NCBI RefSeq assembly: GCF_947503465.1 | Contig: NZ_CANNDN010000001.1 | Coordinates: forward strand, 1,116,001 to 1,180,000 | Length of the DNA: 64,000 bases | Direction: 5' to 3' | Origin: an uncultured Tateyamaria sp. | GTDB taxonomy: Bacteria > Pseudomonadota > Alphaproteobacteria > Rhodobacterales > Rhodobacteraceae | In this document: positions 42,158 through 51,074 of the stretch, in pieces | Layout of the letters: each line of letters opens with the position of its first letter | Position numbering within the stretch: position 1 is the first letter of the stretch | The notes under the pieces: model-generated | What the model saw: only the letters and a program-made list of their open reading frames with translations | Database searches by the model: none | What the model was told of the DNA's origin: nothing | Made by a program: the position numbers and the translations under genes

Positions 42158-43221
42158 CGCTGTCGGTCTCCCTGCGCCACCGGTTCGGTGACTTTGCGCT
42201 TGATATCGGCTTCGAGGCGGGACCGGGGGTGACGGCGCTGTTTGGCCGGTCCGGTGCAGGCAAGACAACCATCGTCAATGCCATTGCCGGGCTGTTGCGG
42301 CCCGATCATGCGCAGATCACCCTGGATGGCATCCGCTTTGACACCCTGCCCGTGCACAGGCGCCGGGTTGGATACGTGTTTCAGGACGCGCGCCTGTTTC
42401 CCCATCTGAGTGTCGCCGACAATCTGGATTATGCAGGTCGGTTCGGTGCGCGGGCCAGGGACCGTCCCCGTATCATCGAGATGCTGGGGATCGGCGCCCT
42501 GCTGGAGCGTCGCCCGGCCACCCTGTCCGGGGGGGAAAGACAGCGCGTGGCGCTTGGGCGCGCTTTGCTGTCCGATCCGCGCCTGTTGCTGATGGACGAA
42601 CCGCTTGCGGCGCTCGACGCCCCCCGCAAGGCCGAGATCCTGCCCTATCTCGACCGGCTCAAGGCCGAAACCGGTGTGCCCATTCTCTATGTCAGTCACG
42701 CGGTGGACGAGGTGGCGCGTCTGGCCGACACCATGGTGCTGTTGGCCCACGGCCGCGTGGCGCGCGCCGGGCCGCTGTTCGATGTGATGGCGGATCCCGC
42801 CGCGGTCCCCCTTCTGGGCGTGCGCGAGGCAGGCGCGGTCCTGCGGGCCCGTGTGACCGCACATGACGATGACGGGCTCAGCACGCTGGCGCTGGCGGCG
42901 GGGTCGGTGCAGCTCTTGGGGGTGCAGGCCCCTGTCGGCGCAGAGGTACGGTTGCGCGTGCTGGCGCAGGATGTGCTTTTGTCGCTGACCGAACCTGCGG
43001 GATTGAGTGCGCAGAACATCCTGCCCGTGACCATCACCGCGATCCGTGCAGGCGACGGGCCGGGGGCTGCGATTGCACTGGATGCGGGCGGGGACGCGCT
43101 GTTGGCGCGGGTGACCGCCCGGGCCGTGCACCGCATGGGCCTGACCGAGGGGCAGCACCTGTTTGCAGTGATCAAGGCCACGTCCGTGGCCCAATCGGCC
43201 ATTTCGGGCGCGGCTACCTGA
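42154..43221 (+). CDS. modC: molybdate ABC transporter ATPase
   Basis: A 355-residue ATPase: Walker A FGRSGAGKTT (about residues 31-40), signature LSGGERQRVALGR near 124 and Walker B LLLMDEPLAALD near 147. The C-terminal half carries a Mop/TOBE domain (SAQNILPVTITAIRAG) that binds oxyanions. The start ATG overlaps the modB stop. Its last 8 nt overlap the convergent EcsC gene. Confidence 0.95.
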   Translation: MTLSVSLRHRFGDFALDIGFEAGPGVTALFGRSGAGKTTIVNAIAGLLRPDHAQITLDGIRFDTLPVHRRRVGYVFQDARLFPHLSVADNLDYAGRFGARARDRPRIIEMLGIGALLERRPATLSGGERQRVALGRALLSDPRLLLMDEPLAALDAPRKAEILPYLDRLKAETGVPILYVSHAVDEVARLADTMVLLAHGRVARAGPLFDVMADPAAVPLLGVREAGAVLRARVTAHDDDGLSTLALAAGSVQLLGVQAPVGAEVRLRVLAQDVLLSLTEPAGLSAQNILPVTITAIRAGDGPGAAIALDAGGDALLARVTARAVHRMGLTEGQHLFAVIKATSVAQSAISGAAT

Positions 43222-43972
43222 GCGCCAGCACCTCGCGCCGCAACCGGTCCACCATCACGGCGTGCGGCTGATCGGCCTCCACCGCCAGACGGCGCAGGCC
43301 GAAATGCACATGCGCCATGTCGGTGTAGTACTTGGTGTAGCTGAAATTGATCGCCGCACCCGCCGCGGCCCCCAGCAGCGGCACGGCCTGGGCCGCCAGC
43401 TTCTGTCCCAGCACCACGGCAAGGCGCGGTGCCACCCGGGCGATCAGCGCCTGCATCGCAGCCCCCGACAGCGCCATCCGGGCCGACAGAAAGGCGATAT
43501 CAGACCCGTCATCATGATCCAGCGGGCCCGCCGCGGCAAAGACCTGTACGCAGTCGAACCGCACCGATGCGGCCTGCGGATCAAACCCGTGGTCTTCGGC
43601 GACCCCTTCGATCACGCGCAACAGCAGCGTCGTTGTCACCGGCAATTCGGCCAGCGCCGTCGGCAGGCCGCCAAATCCGCCCGCCGCTCCCATGGCCGCG
43701 CTGACCGTGGCGTTCAGCCACTCGGCCTGATCGGGGACGACACCGCGCGACGTGCTTGCCGCGCTCAGCGCCTGGGTCAGGGCCGCGCGGGTGGCCTCGT
43801 TCAACTGGTTGCGCACCGGTTCGGGCAAGCGCCCCAGCAACCCGTCAGCCTGCGTGCCCAGCGCATTGAGCAGCTGGATACCAAGGCCGCCAGCCGCCTT
43901 GTAGCGCCGGGCGAGGCGCTCGACTTCCGCTTCTGCATCCACCGGGTCGGGCACAACTATGATCTCGTTCAT
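43214..43972 (-). CDS. EcsC family protein
   Basis: A 252-residue protein. It contains GGLGIQLLNALGTQADGLLGRLPEPVR and the AAMGAAGGFGGLPTALAELPVTTTLLLRVIEGVAEDHG segment, which is the EcsC core, plus a C-terminal LGAAAGAAINFSYTKYYTDMAHVHF. The amphipathic helices suggest membrane association. Function is unknown in this group. The start MNEIIVVPDP at 43972 is chosen; a MRAHLGA extension is possible. It is 31 bp downstream of a GNAT gene. Confidence 0.87.
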   Translation of the reverse strand: MNEIIVVPDPVDAEAEVERLARRYKAAGGLGIQLLNALGTQADGLLGRLPEPVRNQLNEATRAALTQALSAASTSRGVVPDQAEWLNATVSAAMGAAGGFGGLPTALAELPVTTTLLLRVIEGVAEDHGFDPQAASVRFDCVQVFAAAGPLDHDDGSDIAFLSARMALSGAAMQALIARVAPRLAVVLGQKLAAQAVPLLGAAAGAAINFSYTKYYTDMAHVHFGLRRLAVEADQPHAVMVDRLRREVLALR

Positions 43973-44003
43973 GGCCCCAAGATGGGCGCGCATCGCCGCA
44001 TAA

Positions 44004-44489
44004 TCAACCGAACCGCGTGACGTCGCCTTGCACGGCGCTCCATGCCCCGGCTGTCAGATCGCGGCCCAGCACCCGCTCCGGATTGGTCGGCGGGGGCATC
44101 ACGACACCTGTCAGCTTCCGAAACCCGAAACGCGCGTAATAGGGGGCATCGCCCACCAGCATGACGCGGTCCCAGCCTGCGCCTGCCGCCTCGGCGAGCG
44201 AGCTTTCGATCAACTCGCCGCCCAGCCCTTCGCCCTGACGGGTGGGGTGCACCGCCACCGGTCCCAAAAGCAGCGTGGAATGCCCCCCGACCCGCACCGG
44301 CCAATAGCGGATGGCACCCGCCAGAATACCGTCCGGATCGCGGGCGACATGGCTCAGCCCAGCCACAGGCGGGACATCATCGCGCAGACGGTAGGACGAC
44401 AGCGCCTCGCGCCCCGGCGCGAAACACAGGTCATAAAGGGCCTCGACCTCCCACCGGTCTTCGGGCGTCTCTGTGCGCAGATGGTACAT
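44004..44489 (-). CDS. GNAT family N-acetyltransferase
   Basis: A 161-residue acetyltransferase of the COG3153 type. LLLGPVAVHPTRQGEGLGGELIESSL is the acetyl-CoA pyrophosphate loop (R/Q-x-x-G-x-G), and LVGDAPYYARFGFRKLT is the C-terminal motif. The acceptor is unknown. It is co-oriented with the EcsC gene. Confidence 0.9.
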   Translation of the reverse strand: MYHLRTETPEDRWEVEALYDLCFAPGREALSSYRLRDDVPPVAGLSHVARDPDGILAGAIRYWPVRVGGHSTLLLGPVAVHPTRQGEGLGGELIESSLAEAAGAGWDRVMLVGDAPYYARFGFRKLTGVVMPPPTNPERVLGRDLTAGAWSAVQGDVTRFG

Positions 44490-44580
44490 GGGGGATGCGA
44501 GGTATACCGTTCGTCAGGGCTGGCCCCCGCCCTAGCATGGGGCTATCCCTTGCGCAAACGCACGACCTATCGGAGCCTTC

Positions 44581-45186
44581 ATGTTCTACCGCCCAGCCGA
44601 TGGCCACGGCCTGCCCCACAACCCGTTCAACGCCATTGTCACCCCCCGCCCCATCGCCTGGGTGTCGACGCGCGGCAGCGACGGGTCCGACAACCTGGCA
44701 CCCTATTCCTTCTTCAACGCCACGGCGTACGTGCCGCCGCAACTGATGTTTGCCTCGACCAGCGCCAAGCCGGACCGGGACGGGACCAAGGACACCGTTG
44801 CAAACATCCGCGACACCGGAGTGTTTTGCGTGAACATCGTGGAATACGCGATGAAGGACGTGATGAACCAGACGTCAGGCGACTGGACGGCGGACACGGA
44901 TGAATTTGCACTGGCCTCGGTCGACAAGGCCGAATGTTCGGAAATCAATGCCCCGCGTGTCGCCACCGCGCCCGCGTCCCTTGAATGCCGGATGACCCAG
45001 ATTCACAAGATCGAGGGCGACACAAACTATGTCGTCTTCGGCGAGGTCGTGGGCATCCACCTGCGCGATGACTGTGTCGTGGACGGTATTTTCGATGTGA
45101 CGCAGTTCAACCCGCTGACGCGCATGGGATATCGCGACTATTCCGTGATCCGCGAGAAGTTCAGCCTGAAACGACCGGGTGAATGA
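44581..45186 (+). CDS. flavin reductase-like FMN-binding protein
   Basis: A 201-residue split-barrel flavoprotein. The N-terminal NPFNAIVTPRPIAWVSTRGSDGSDNLAPYSFFNATAYVPPQLMF and FCVNIVEYAMKDVMNQTSG are the FMN-binding elements of the family. It likely reduces flavin or acts as a small NADPH:FMN oxidoreductase. It overlaps the next gene by 4 nt. Confidence 0.9.
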   Translation: MFYRPADGHGLPHNPFNAIVTPRPIAWVSTRGSDGSDNLAPYSFFNATAYVPPQLMFASTSAKPDRDGTKDTVANIRDTGVFCVNIVEYAMKDVMNQTSGDWTADTDEFALASVDKAECSEINAPRVATAPASLECRMTQIHKIEGDTNYVVFGEVVGIHLRDDCVVDGIFDVTQFNPLTRMGYRDYSVIREKFSLKRPGE

Positions 45187-45815
45187 GACTTCCCGACCCA
45201 AGCCGCGCCTACCCCGTGACCCTGCCTGACGGGTCCGAACATCAGGGCACGGTGTTTCTGAACCGGGTCATCGATCACGCCGCCTGGACGATTGGCGACT
45301 ACAGCTATGCCTCCAGCTTTGACGTGGTCGAGGATTGGGCAACCCATCTGGCACCCTACCTTTTCGGCTACGGACCCGAAACGCTGCAGATCGGCAGATA
45401 CTGCCAGATCGCGCATGGGGTACGGTTCATCACATCCGGGGCCAATCACGCGATGGATGGGGTGACCACCTTTCCTTTCCCCATCTTCGATCCGGCGCAG
45501 ATGGCGGAGTATCAACCCGACAGCCGCGACACGATCATCGGCCACGATGTCTGGCTGGGGTACGGCGCACTGATCTGTCCCGGCGCGCGCATCGGCAACG
45601 GGGTGATCGTGGGCGCGGGCGCTGTGGTGCGGGGCACCGTGCCTGACTACGCGATCGTCGCAGGCAACCCGGCGCAGGTCGTGCGCATGCGGTTTTCCCA
45701 AGCGGAGGTCGAGACGCTGAACGCGCTGGCCTGGTGGGACTGGCCCGCAGACCGGGTCGCCGCAGCGGTGCCAACGCTGCTGGCGGGCGATTTGGATGGG
45801 CTGCTCTCCTGCTAG
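45183..45815 (+). CDS. CatB-related O-acetyltransferase (hexapeptide repeat)
   Basis: A 210-residue left-handed beta-helix acetyltransferase. The xenobiotic/virginiamycin acetyltransferase-like signature includes ANHAMDGVTTFPF, IIGHDVWLGYGALICPGARIGNGVIVGAGAVV and DYAIVAGNPAQVVRMRF. The acceptor may be a sugar or small metabolite; antibiotic resistance is not implied. It is translationally coupled to the flavin reductase. Confidence 0.9.
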   Translation: MRLPDPSRAYPVTLPDGSEHQGTVFLNRVIDHAAWTIGDYSYASSFDVVEDWATHLAPYLFGYGPETLQIGRYCQIAHGVRFITSGANHAMDGVTTFPFPIFDPAQMAEYQPDSRDTIIGHDVWLGYGALICPGARIGNGVIVGAGAVVRGTVPDYAIVAGNPAQVVRMRFSQAEVETLNALAWWDWPADRVAAAVPTLLAGDLDGLLSC

Positions 45816-46479
45816 ACCTGGACAGCGGCACGGCCTTGCGCGCCGCACGCAACGGCCCCGGCCTTGGCACCACGACGCCGGGGGAACTGGCGTTTGTTCA
45901 GGCCGCGAACCACGGCCGAGGGCCAAACAGCATTGGCACTTGGCACCGCATCCGACCCTACGACCCGTGTCATCGCCCAACTTTTGGAGAAGGCCGGCGG
46001 GGGTCATCCCTCACCACCATCGATATCGGCACGCTGTGTTTCGGTGATCACGGCACGCCGGTTGGGTGCGTGGCGGCGAACATCCATGATGGTCGGGCCA
46101 TCGACACTCGGATCGCTGCGCGCAAGACGGCCCTTGATCCGGGCACGCCGGGCGGTGCGTGGACTGGTCCGCCCATGTCGCAGGCCAGGTTGGATCGCTT
46201 TCGCGCACATATCGAAGCCCGTCATGGTGCGGATCTGGCGGACGTGCGGACCGAGACTGCGCGCCTTAGCCGCGGGTCATTGCCAAGGCGCGCCGGGTTC
46301 GCGCTGCGGTACCGGCGCCGCCAAGATGCACACTGCAAGGTGCGGCGCCAACCGCCCCTGACGCCAGACGCCTGATCGGCGAGTTGATGCGCAATTCCGG
46401 GCCCTGCCGCCAAACCTTTCGAACCACGCAGCCTCCGGTGCTAGCCTGACGGCACATCAACGGCTCAGGAGAGTGGCAC
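45816..46479. other. 664-bp gap with a possible gene remnant
   Basis: One plus-strand frame (45734-46375) stays open to 46375, and another contains ALGTASDPTTRVIAQLLEKAG, which reads like a real protein segment. They lie in different frames and neither has a start with a ribosome-binding site, so a broken gene is possible. No family is recognised. Confidence 0.35.
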
Positions 46480-46665
46480 ATGCGCAGAATTTTGGCTTTG
46501 ACGGCAACGGTTTCAATTCTGGGGCTTGCAGCTTGCGGCGACAATGGCGTCGAACGGGCCGTGATTGGCGGGGCCATCGGCTGTGCCGCGGGCGAAGTAC
46601 TGGCCAATGGGCGCTGCGTCGAAGGGGCCGTCGTCGGTGCGGGCGTGGGCGTGATCACCAACTGA
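46480..46665 (+). CDS. small predicted lipoprotein
   Basis: A 61-residue protein. A lipoprotein signal peptide MRRILALTATVSILGLAAC ends in the lipobox LAAC (Cys19). The rest is Gly/Ala/Val-rich (VIGGAIGCAAGEVLANGRCVEGAVVGAGVG), with two Cys, resembling glycine-zipper-type small lipoproteins. GGAGAG lies 7 nt before the ATG. It stands alone, convergent with sulP. Confidence 0.75.
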   Translation: MRRILALTATVSILGLAACGDNGVERAVIGGAIGCAAGEVLANGRCVEGAVVGAGVGVITN

Positions 46666-46757
46666 CCCCGCCCGGCGCATTTCGGTGCGCCACCACCACT
46701 CCACGCAAGCGTCATCCGCCCGTTGGCAGAAACGGCTTGGCGGGCGGCGGCGGGCGG

Positions 46758-48383
46758 TCAGTGGCCGCCCAGAATACCCGTCCGCACGCCATAATCCGTT
46801 GCGATTTCGTAGTCGGGGTCGTCATCGCTGTCGACGATAAGGTGCCCGGCCTTGGTCAGCAGCTTGTGACAATCGTGCGTCAGGTGGCGCAATTGCACAC
46901 GCTTGCCTGCCGCCTCGTATTTTTGCGCAATCGCTTCGATGGCCTGCAGCGCGGATTGATCCACAACACGGCTGTCGGCAAAGTCGATGATCACCTCGCG
47001 CGGATCGGTATCGACCTTGAACAATTCCACAAACCCCGTCGCCGACCCGAAGAACAGCGGGCCCTGCACCTGATAGACACGTGCGCCTTCGGGGGTGGTG
47101 TAGGTCTTGGCATGGATACGGCGTGCGTTGTTCCAGGCATAGGCCAGCGCCGATACGATCACACCCACGACCACGGCAACCGCCAGGTCTTCCATCACGG
47201 TCACGACCGTCACCAGCAAAATGACAAAGGCGTCAATCCGGGGCACCTTGCGCAGGATCTTGAGGCTGTTCCACGCGAATGTGCCGATCACCACCATGAA
47301 CATGACACCGACCAGCGCCGCCAGCGGGATCAGTTCGATAATGCTCGACCCGACCAGGATGAAGGCCAAGAGGAACAGCGCCGCCGACACGCCTGCAATC
47401 CGCGTGCGCCCACCGGACTTCACGTTGATCATGGACTGGCCGATCATCGCGCACCCACCCATGCCGCCGAAAAAGCCGGTGGCCGTGTTGGCGACACCCT
47501 GGGCAATACACTCCTGCGACGCCCCGCCGCGCTGGTTGGTCAGATCACCCACCAGGTTCAGGGTCAGCAGGCTTTCGATCAGGCCAATGGCCGCCAGGAT
47601 CACGGCATAGGGCAGGATGATCTGCAACGTCTCCCACGTCAGCGGCACGGCCGGAATGTGGAACGGCGGCAGCCCGCCTTCGATGCTGGCCAGATCGCCC
47701 ACGCGCGGCACATCAAGGCCAAAGAAGATGACGATGGCGGCAACGATTCCGATGCCCGCCAACGGCGCAGGGATCGCCCGCGTCACGCGCGGGGCCAGCC
47801 AGATGATCAACATGGTCAGCCCCACAAGGCCCAGCATCAGGTACAGCGGCAGACCCGACAGCCATTCACCCCCCGCCATGCCGTGGCCCGACGCCTCGGC
47901 ACTGCCGGGCACCTTGAACTGGGTCAGCTGCGCCAGGAAAATCACGATGGCGAGGCCATTGACGAACCCCAGCATCACCGGATGCGGCACAAGGCGGATG
48001 AACTTGCCCCACTGCATGACCCCGGCAAAGATCTGCAACAGCCCCATCAGGACCACGGTGGCAAAGAGGTATTCGACCCCGTGTTGCGCAACCAGCGCAA
48101 CCATCACCACGGCCAGCGCGCCGGTCGCACCCGAAATCATGCCGGGCCGCCCGCCGAAAACGGCCGTGATCAACCCCACCATGAACGCGGCATAAAGGCC
48201 AACCAGCGGATGCACGCCCGCGACAAAGGCAAAGGCCACCGCTTCGGGCACCAGCGCCAGCGCCACGGTCAGACCCGACAGCAGGTCGGTCTTGATCTGG
48301 CCCGGGGTCAGCTTGGTGTCGCCGGGGGCGATGGAAAAATCGCCAAAGCGTGTCTTGGTGTTCAGATTGTCAAGAAAGGCCAT
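46758..48383 (-). CDS. SulP family anion transporter with STAS domain
   Basis: A 541-residue membrane transporter. The membrane domain begins GQIKTDLLSGLTVALALVPEAVAFAFVAGVHPLVGLYAAF, the SulP signature. The STAS domain (about residues 430-541; IIDFADSRVVDQSALQAIEAIAQKY) regulates transport. Such proteins move sulfate or bicarbonate; the QRGGASQECIAQGVANTATGFFGGMGGC segment is typical of bacterial SulP bicarbonate transporters. The start is ATG at 48383. There is no neighbour carbonic anhydrase. Confidence 0.9.
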   Translation of the reverse strand: MAFLDNLNTKTRFGDFSIAPGDTKLTPGQIKTDLLSGLTVALALVPEAVAFAFVAGVHPLVGLYAAFMVGLITAVFGGRPGMISGATGALAVVMVALVAQHGVEYLFATVVLMGLLQIFAGVMQWGKFIRLVPHPVMLGFVNGLAIVIFLAQLTQFKVPGSAEASGHGMAGGEWLSGLPLYLMLGLVGLTMLIIWLAPRVTRAIPAPLAGIGIVAAIVIFFGLDVPRVGDLASIEGGLPPFHIPAVPLTWETLQIILPYAVILAAIGLIESLLTLNLVGDLTNQRGGASQECIAQGVANTATGFFGGMGGCAMIGQSMINVKSGGRTRIAGVSAALFLLAFILVGSSIIELIPLAALVGVMFMVVIGTFAWNSLKILRKVPRIDAFVILLVTVVTVMEDLAVAVVVGVIVSALAYAWNNARRIHAKTYTTPEGARVYQVQGPLFFGSATGFVELFKVDTDPREVIIDFADSRVVDQSALQAIEAIAQKYEAAGKRVQLRHLTHDCHKLLTKAGHLIVDSDDDPDYEIATDYGVRTGILGGH

Positions 48384-48660
48384 ACATCGTCCGTCTGTTC
48401 GTGAGGTCGCGATCGGGGGTGGGTAAACCATTCATGGGTCAATAACCATTGCACCAGTCGCGGGGCTGTCATGTGCGCTGGACATAACAGGTCTGACACG
48501 GATGGCACGGTATTTCTGGGTATGCAGAAACCGGCTTCCAGTCGGAGGCACAACAAGTTGCTAACCGTATCCTCTCCATCCGACACGGTGATAGGTGAAA
48601 GAATTTGACGAAAACCGTTTTGATCGCGCAACCTACTCTTAGTTGATTGGGAGATTTACA

Positions 48661-50022
48661 GTGGCTGACGCATTTCCAACATTTTTGTCCCAAGGCGAAC
48701 AAGCGCGACTTTTTCCAGTCTTAGCAACAACGTCAAAGGAAGGCAGGACGACCTCAATAGTTTTGGCATGTCTCGCGAAGATTGACGAACTTGGCGCAGC
48801 TTTATTGTCCAGTGTCGGAAAGAAAGTCGGCGTTCGATCAAAGATTGAAACTTACACAGAAATTGTTTGCAAAAATGGAACGTCTGAAATCAAAGATCGA
48901 CCAGACGGACTAGTCATTCTCAGAAACGGGAGCAACGAGTGGCGGGCGCTGGTCGAAACCAAAATTGGAAATAACGAACTGGAGACTTCCCAGATCGAAA
49001 GGTACCGACAGCTCGCAAAAGACAATAGAATTGATTGTGTCATCACGATTTCGAACCAGTTTGCCACCAGACCAACGGTGCATCCGCTTGCTGATGTAAA
49101 CAAAAGCCGTTCAAAAGTTCCAGTATTTCATTGGTCTTGGATGTACATCCTGACCGAGGCCGATCTGCTCATCAGTCAAGACACTGTGGCTGACGTTGAC
49201 CAGCGCACTTTGCTGAATGAACTCAGGCGTTTCCTTTCCCACGAAAGTGCGGGTGTCAAAGGTTTCGATCGAATGCCAAAAGAGTGGAGCGATCTAAACA
49301 AATTGGTTTCAAGCGGCGGTGCGATTCCTGCAAAGTCAGAAGATGCAGTTGCAGTATTAGCTGCTTGGCATCAGGAAACACGAGACCTCGCACTGATTCT
49401 TAGTCGGTTGACCGAGGCGAGTGTTTCGGAGCGGCTCAGCAAGAAACACAGAACCGATGCAACTTTACGTATCAAGGATGAGTTGACCACGCTAAGAGAC
49501 AAGAAACAAATCTCTGTTTTTCTTGAAATTCCTGATGCGGCTGCCCCCCTTGAAGTGTTCGCAGACCTACCGCGTCGAACGGTTGACGTCGGGATGTCCC
49601 TTCGCGCGCCAGAGGACCGAGTTTCAACAAAGGCGCGTGTCAATTGGTTGCTTCGACAAATCAAATCTGATCGCGACAGTGATTTACACATACGCCTGAT
49701 GTGGCCCGGAAAAAACGAACCGACCCAACATAGTGTCGAAGCTCTGCGTGAGAACGTTGAGATTGCATCCGAAGGCAAGGCACACCTCGCTCCGCACAGT
49801 TTCCATGTTTTCCATTCCAAACGGCTGGGCGCGAGGTTCACGCAACAAGTGAACTTCATTACAGATCTCGAAGAGTGTGTGCCAGCATTTTACAGGGATG
49901 TGGGAAGCGATTTGTCCGCTTGGAAGAAACCTGCCCCGAAAATCAAACACGATAGGAATTCGGCAAACGACGTGACAACCGAAGCGATAGAAGAAGATGC
50001 GGAGGCTTACAGGCCGACTTAG
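48661..50022 (+). CDS. predicted PD-(D/E)XK nuclease-like orphan protein
   Basis: A 453-residue soluble protein in a clearly AT-richer stretch than its neighbours. The N-terminal half has the spaced motif PDG (residues 81-83) and ETK (99-101) in DRPDGLVILRNGSNEWRALVETKIGNNELETSQIERY, the order expected for a PD-(D/E)XK active site. Glu64 in KIETYTEIVC could be the helix glutamate. The C-terminal half lacks a known domain. GTG at 48661 follows GGGAG; the frame is open from a TTG at 48643. The gene sits alone between sulP and mtnP, like a small acquired island. A role in defence or DNA processing is inference. Confidence 0.6.
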   Translation: MADAFPTFLSQGEQARLFPVLATTSKEGRTTSIVLACLAKIDELGAALLSSVGKKVGVRSKIETYTEIVCKNGTSEIKDRPDGLVILRNGSNEWRALVETKIGNNELETSQIERYRQLAKDNRIDCVITISNQFATRPTVHPLADVNKSRSKVPVFHWSWMYILTEADLLISQDTVADVDQRTLLNELRRFLSHESAGVKGFDRMPKEWSDLNKLVSSGGAIPAKSEDAVAVLAAWHQETRDLALILSRLTEASVSERLSKKHRTDATLRIKDELTTLRDKKQISVFLEIPDAAAPLEVFADLPRRTVDVGMSLRAPEDRVSTKARVNWLLRQIKSDRDSDLHIRLMWPGKNEPTQHSVEALRENVEIASEGKAHLAPHSFHVFHSKRLGARFTQQVNFITDLEECVPAFYRDVGSDLSAWKKPAPKIKHDRNSANDVTTEAIEEDAEAYRPT

Positions 50023-50037
50023 TCGAAACGCGAACTG

Positions 50038-50084
50038 GTCACTCGGCGCCACTGCAATCACCGGAATCATCCGGCGCGAGTGAC
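50038..50084. repeat. long inverted repeat after the nuclease-like gene
   Basis: GTCACTC and GCGCC (50038-50050, with one bulged G) pair with GGCGC and GAGTGAC (50073-50084), giving a 12-bp stem and a 22-nt loop. It begins 16 bp after the stop codon. There is no T-tract. It may be a terminator or the edge of an inserted segment. Confidence 0.5.
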
Positions 50085-50103
50085 CGCGCAATGCACAAAA
50101 CCG

Positions 50104-50142
50104 GTGCACGGCCTGTGCACACTCTGTGCACGGGTTGTGCAC
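50104..50142. repeat. array of four GTGCAC hexamers at exact 11-bp spacing
   Basis: Hexamers start at 50104, 50115, 50126 and 50137, all perfect GTGCAC with 5-bp spacers. The third-to-fourth unit (GTGCACGGGTTGTGCACAC) closely matches the 2076-2094 piece of the other array. Here the array ends 49 bp upstream of the mtnP start, where it could regulate transcription. Confidence 0.65.
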
Positions 50143-50191
50143 ACGCATTTTGGCTGATTAAGTCGCCCCGACCCACCAATACGAGGCCCCC

Positions 50192-51064
50192 ATGACCCAG
50201 ACCAAAATCGCCGTGATCGGCGGCTCCGGCATCTATGATATCGACGGGCTGGAGGAGGCGGAATGGACCACCGTCGACAGCCCCTGGGGCGCGGCGTCGG
50301 ATCAGATCCTCACCGGTACGCGGGACGGCGTCGCCATGGCCTTTCTGCCGCGCCACGGACGGGGGCATGTGCACTCACCGACCACCGTGCCCTACCGTGC
50401 CAATATCGACGCGCTGAAGCGTCTTGGATGCACGGATGTGATCTCGGTCTCGGCCTGCGGCAGTTTCCGGGAAGAGATGGCGCCGGGTGATTTTGTCATT
50501 GTAGATCAATTCATTGACCGGACCTTTGCCCGCGAGAAGTCGTTTTTCGGGACGGGCTGTGTCGCCCACGTGTCGGTTGCCCACCCCACCTGCCCGCGCC
50601 TCAGCGATGCCTGCGAAACAGCCGCCAGGAGCGCGGGCATCCAGGTGCATCGCGGCGGGACGTATCTGGCGATGGAAGGGCCACAGTTCTCGACCCTTGC
50701 CGAGAGCAAGATGTACCATGAAAGCTGGGGGGCGGACGTGATTGGCATGACCAACATGCCTGAGGCAAAACTCGCCCGCGAGGCAGAGCTGTGCTATGCT
50801 TCCGTCGCCATGATCACCGACTATGACAGTTGGCATCCAGACCATGGCGAAGTCGACGTAACCCAAATCATTCAAACACTTATGGGCAATGCCGACAAGG
50901 GCCGCGCACTGGTCAAAGGGCTGCCCACGCTGCTGGGGGTCGACCGCGCGCCCTGCCCGCACGGCTGTGACCGGGCGCTGGAATTCGCGATCCTCACTCA
51001 ACCCGACAACCGCGACCCTGCGCTTATGGCCAAGCTGGATGCCGTGGCCGGGCGCATGCTCTGA
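50192..51064 (+). CDS. mtnP: S-methyl-5'-thioadenosine phosphorylase
   Basis: A 290-residue phosphorylase of the PNP/MTAP family. It contains AVIGGSGIYDIDGL, LPRHGRGHVHSPTTVPYRANIDALK, GGTYLAMEGPQFSTLAESKMYHESWGADVIGMTNMPEAKLARE and MITDYDSWHP, all MTAP features (phosphate and substrate binding). It releases adenine from methylthioadenosine; adenine would go to the Apt protein encoded downstream. Confidence 0.95.
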   Translation: MTQTKIAVIGGSGIYDIDGLEEAEWTTVDSPWGAASDQILTGTRDGVAMAFLPRHGRGHVHSPTTVPYRANIDALKRLGCTDVISVSACGSFREEMAPGDFVIVDQFIDRTFAREKSFFGTGCVAHVSVAHPTCPRLSDACETAARSAGIQVHRGGTYLAMEGPQFSTLAESKMYHESWGADVIGMTNMPEAKLAREAELCYASVAMITDYDSWHPDHGEVDVTQIIQTLMGNADKGRALVKGLPTLLGVDRAPCPHGCDRALEFAILTQPDNRDPALMAKLDAVAGRML

Positions 51065-51074
51065 AAGGTTCCTC

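Noticed and set aside
46674-46691. GGCGCA-TTTCGG-TGCGCC hairpin as terminator of the small lipoprotein gene
   Set aside because: The stem is only 6 bp and no T-run follows; too weak to list as a terminator.
46473-48404. 643-codon frame antisense to the SulP gene
   Set aside because: Dominated by H, Q, R and D, without domains; mirrors the membrane-protein codons on the other strand.
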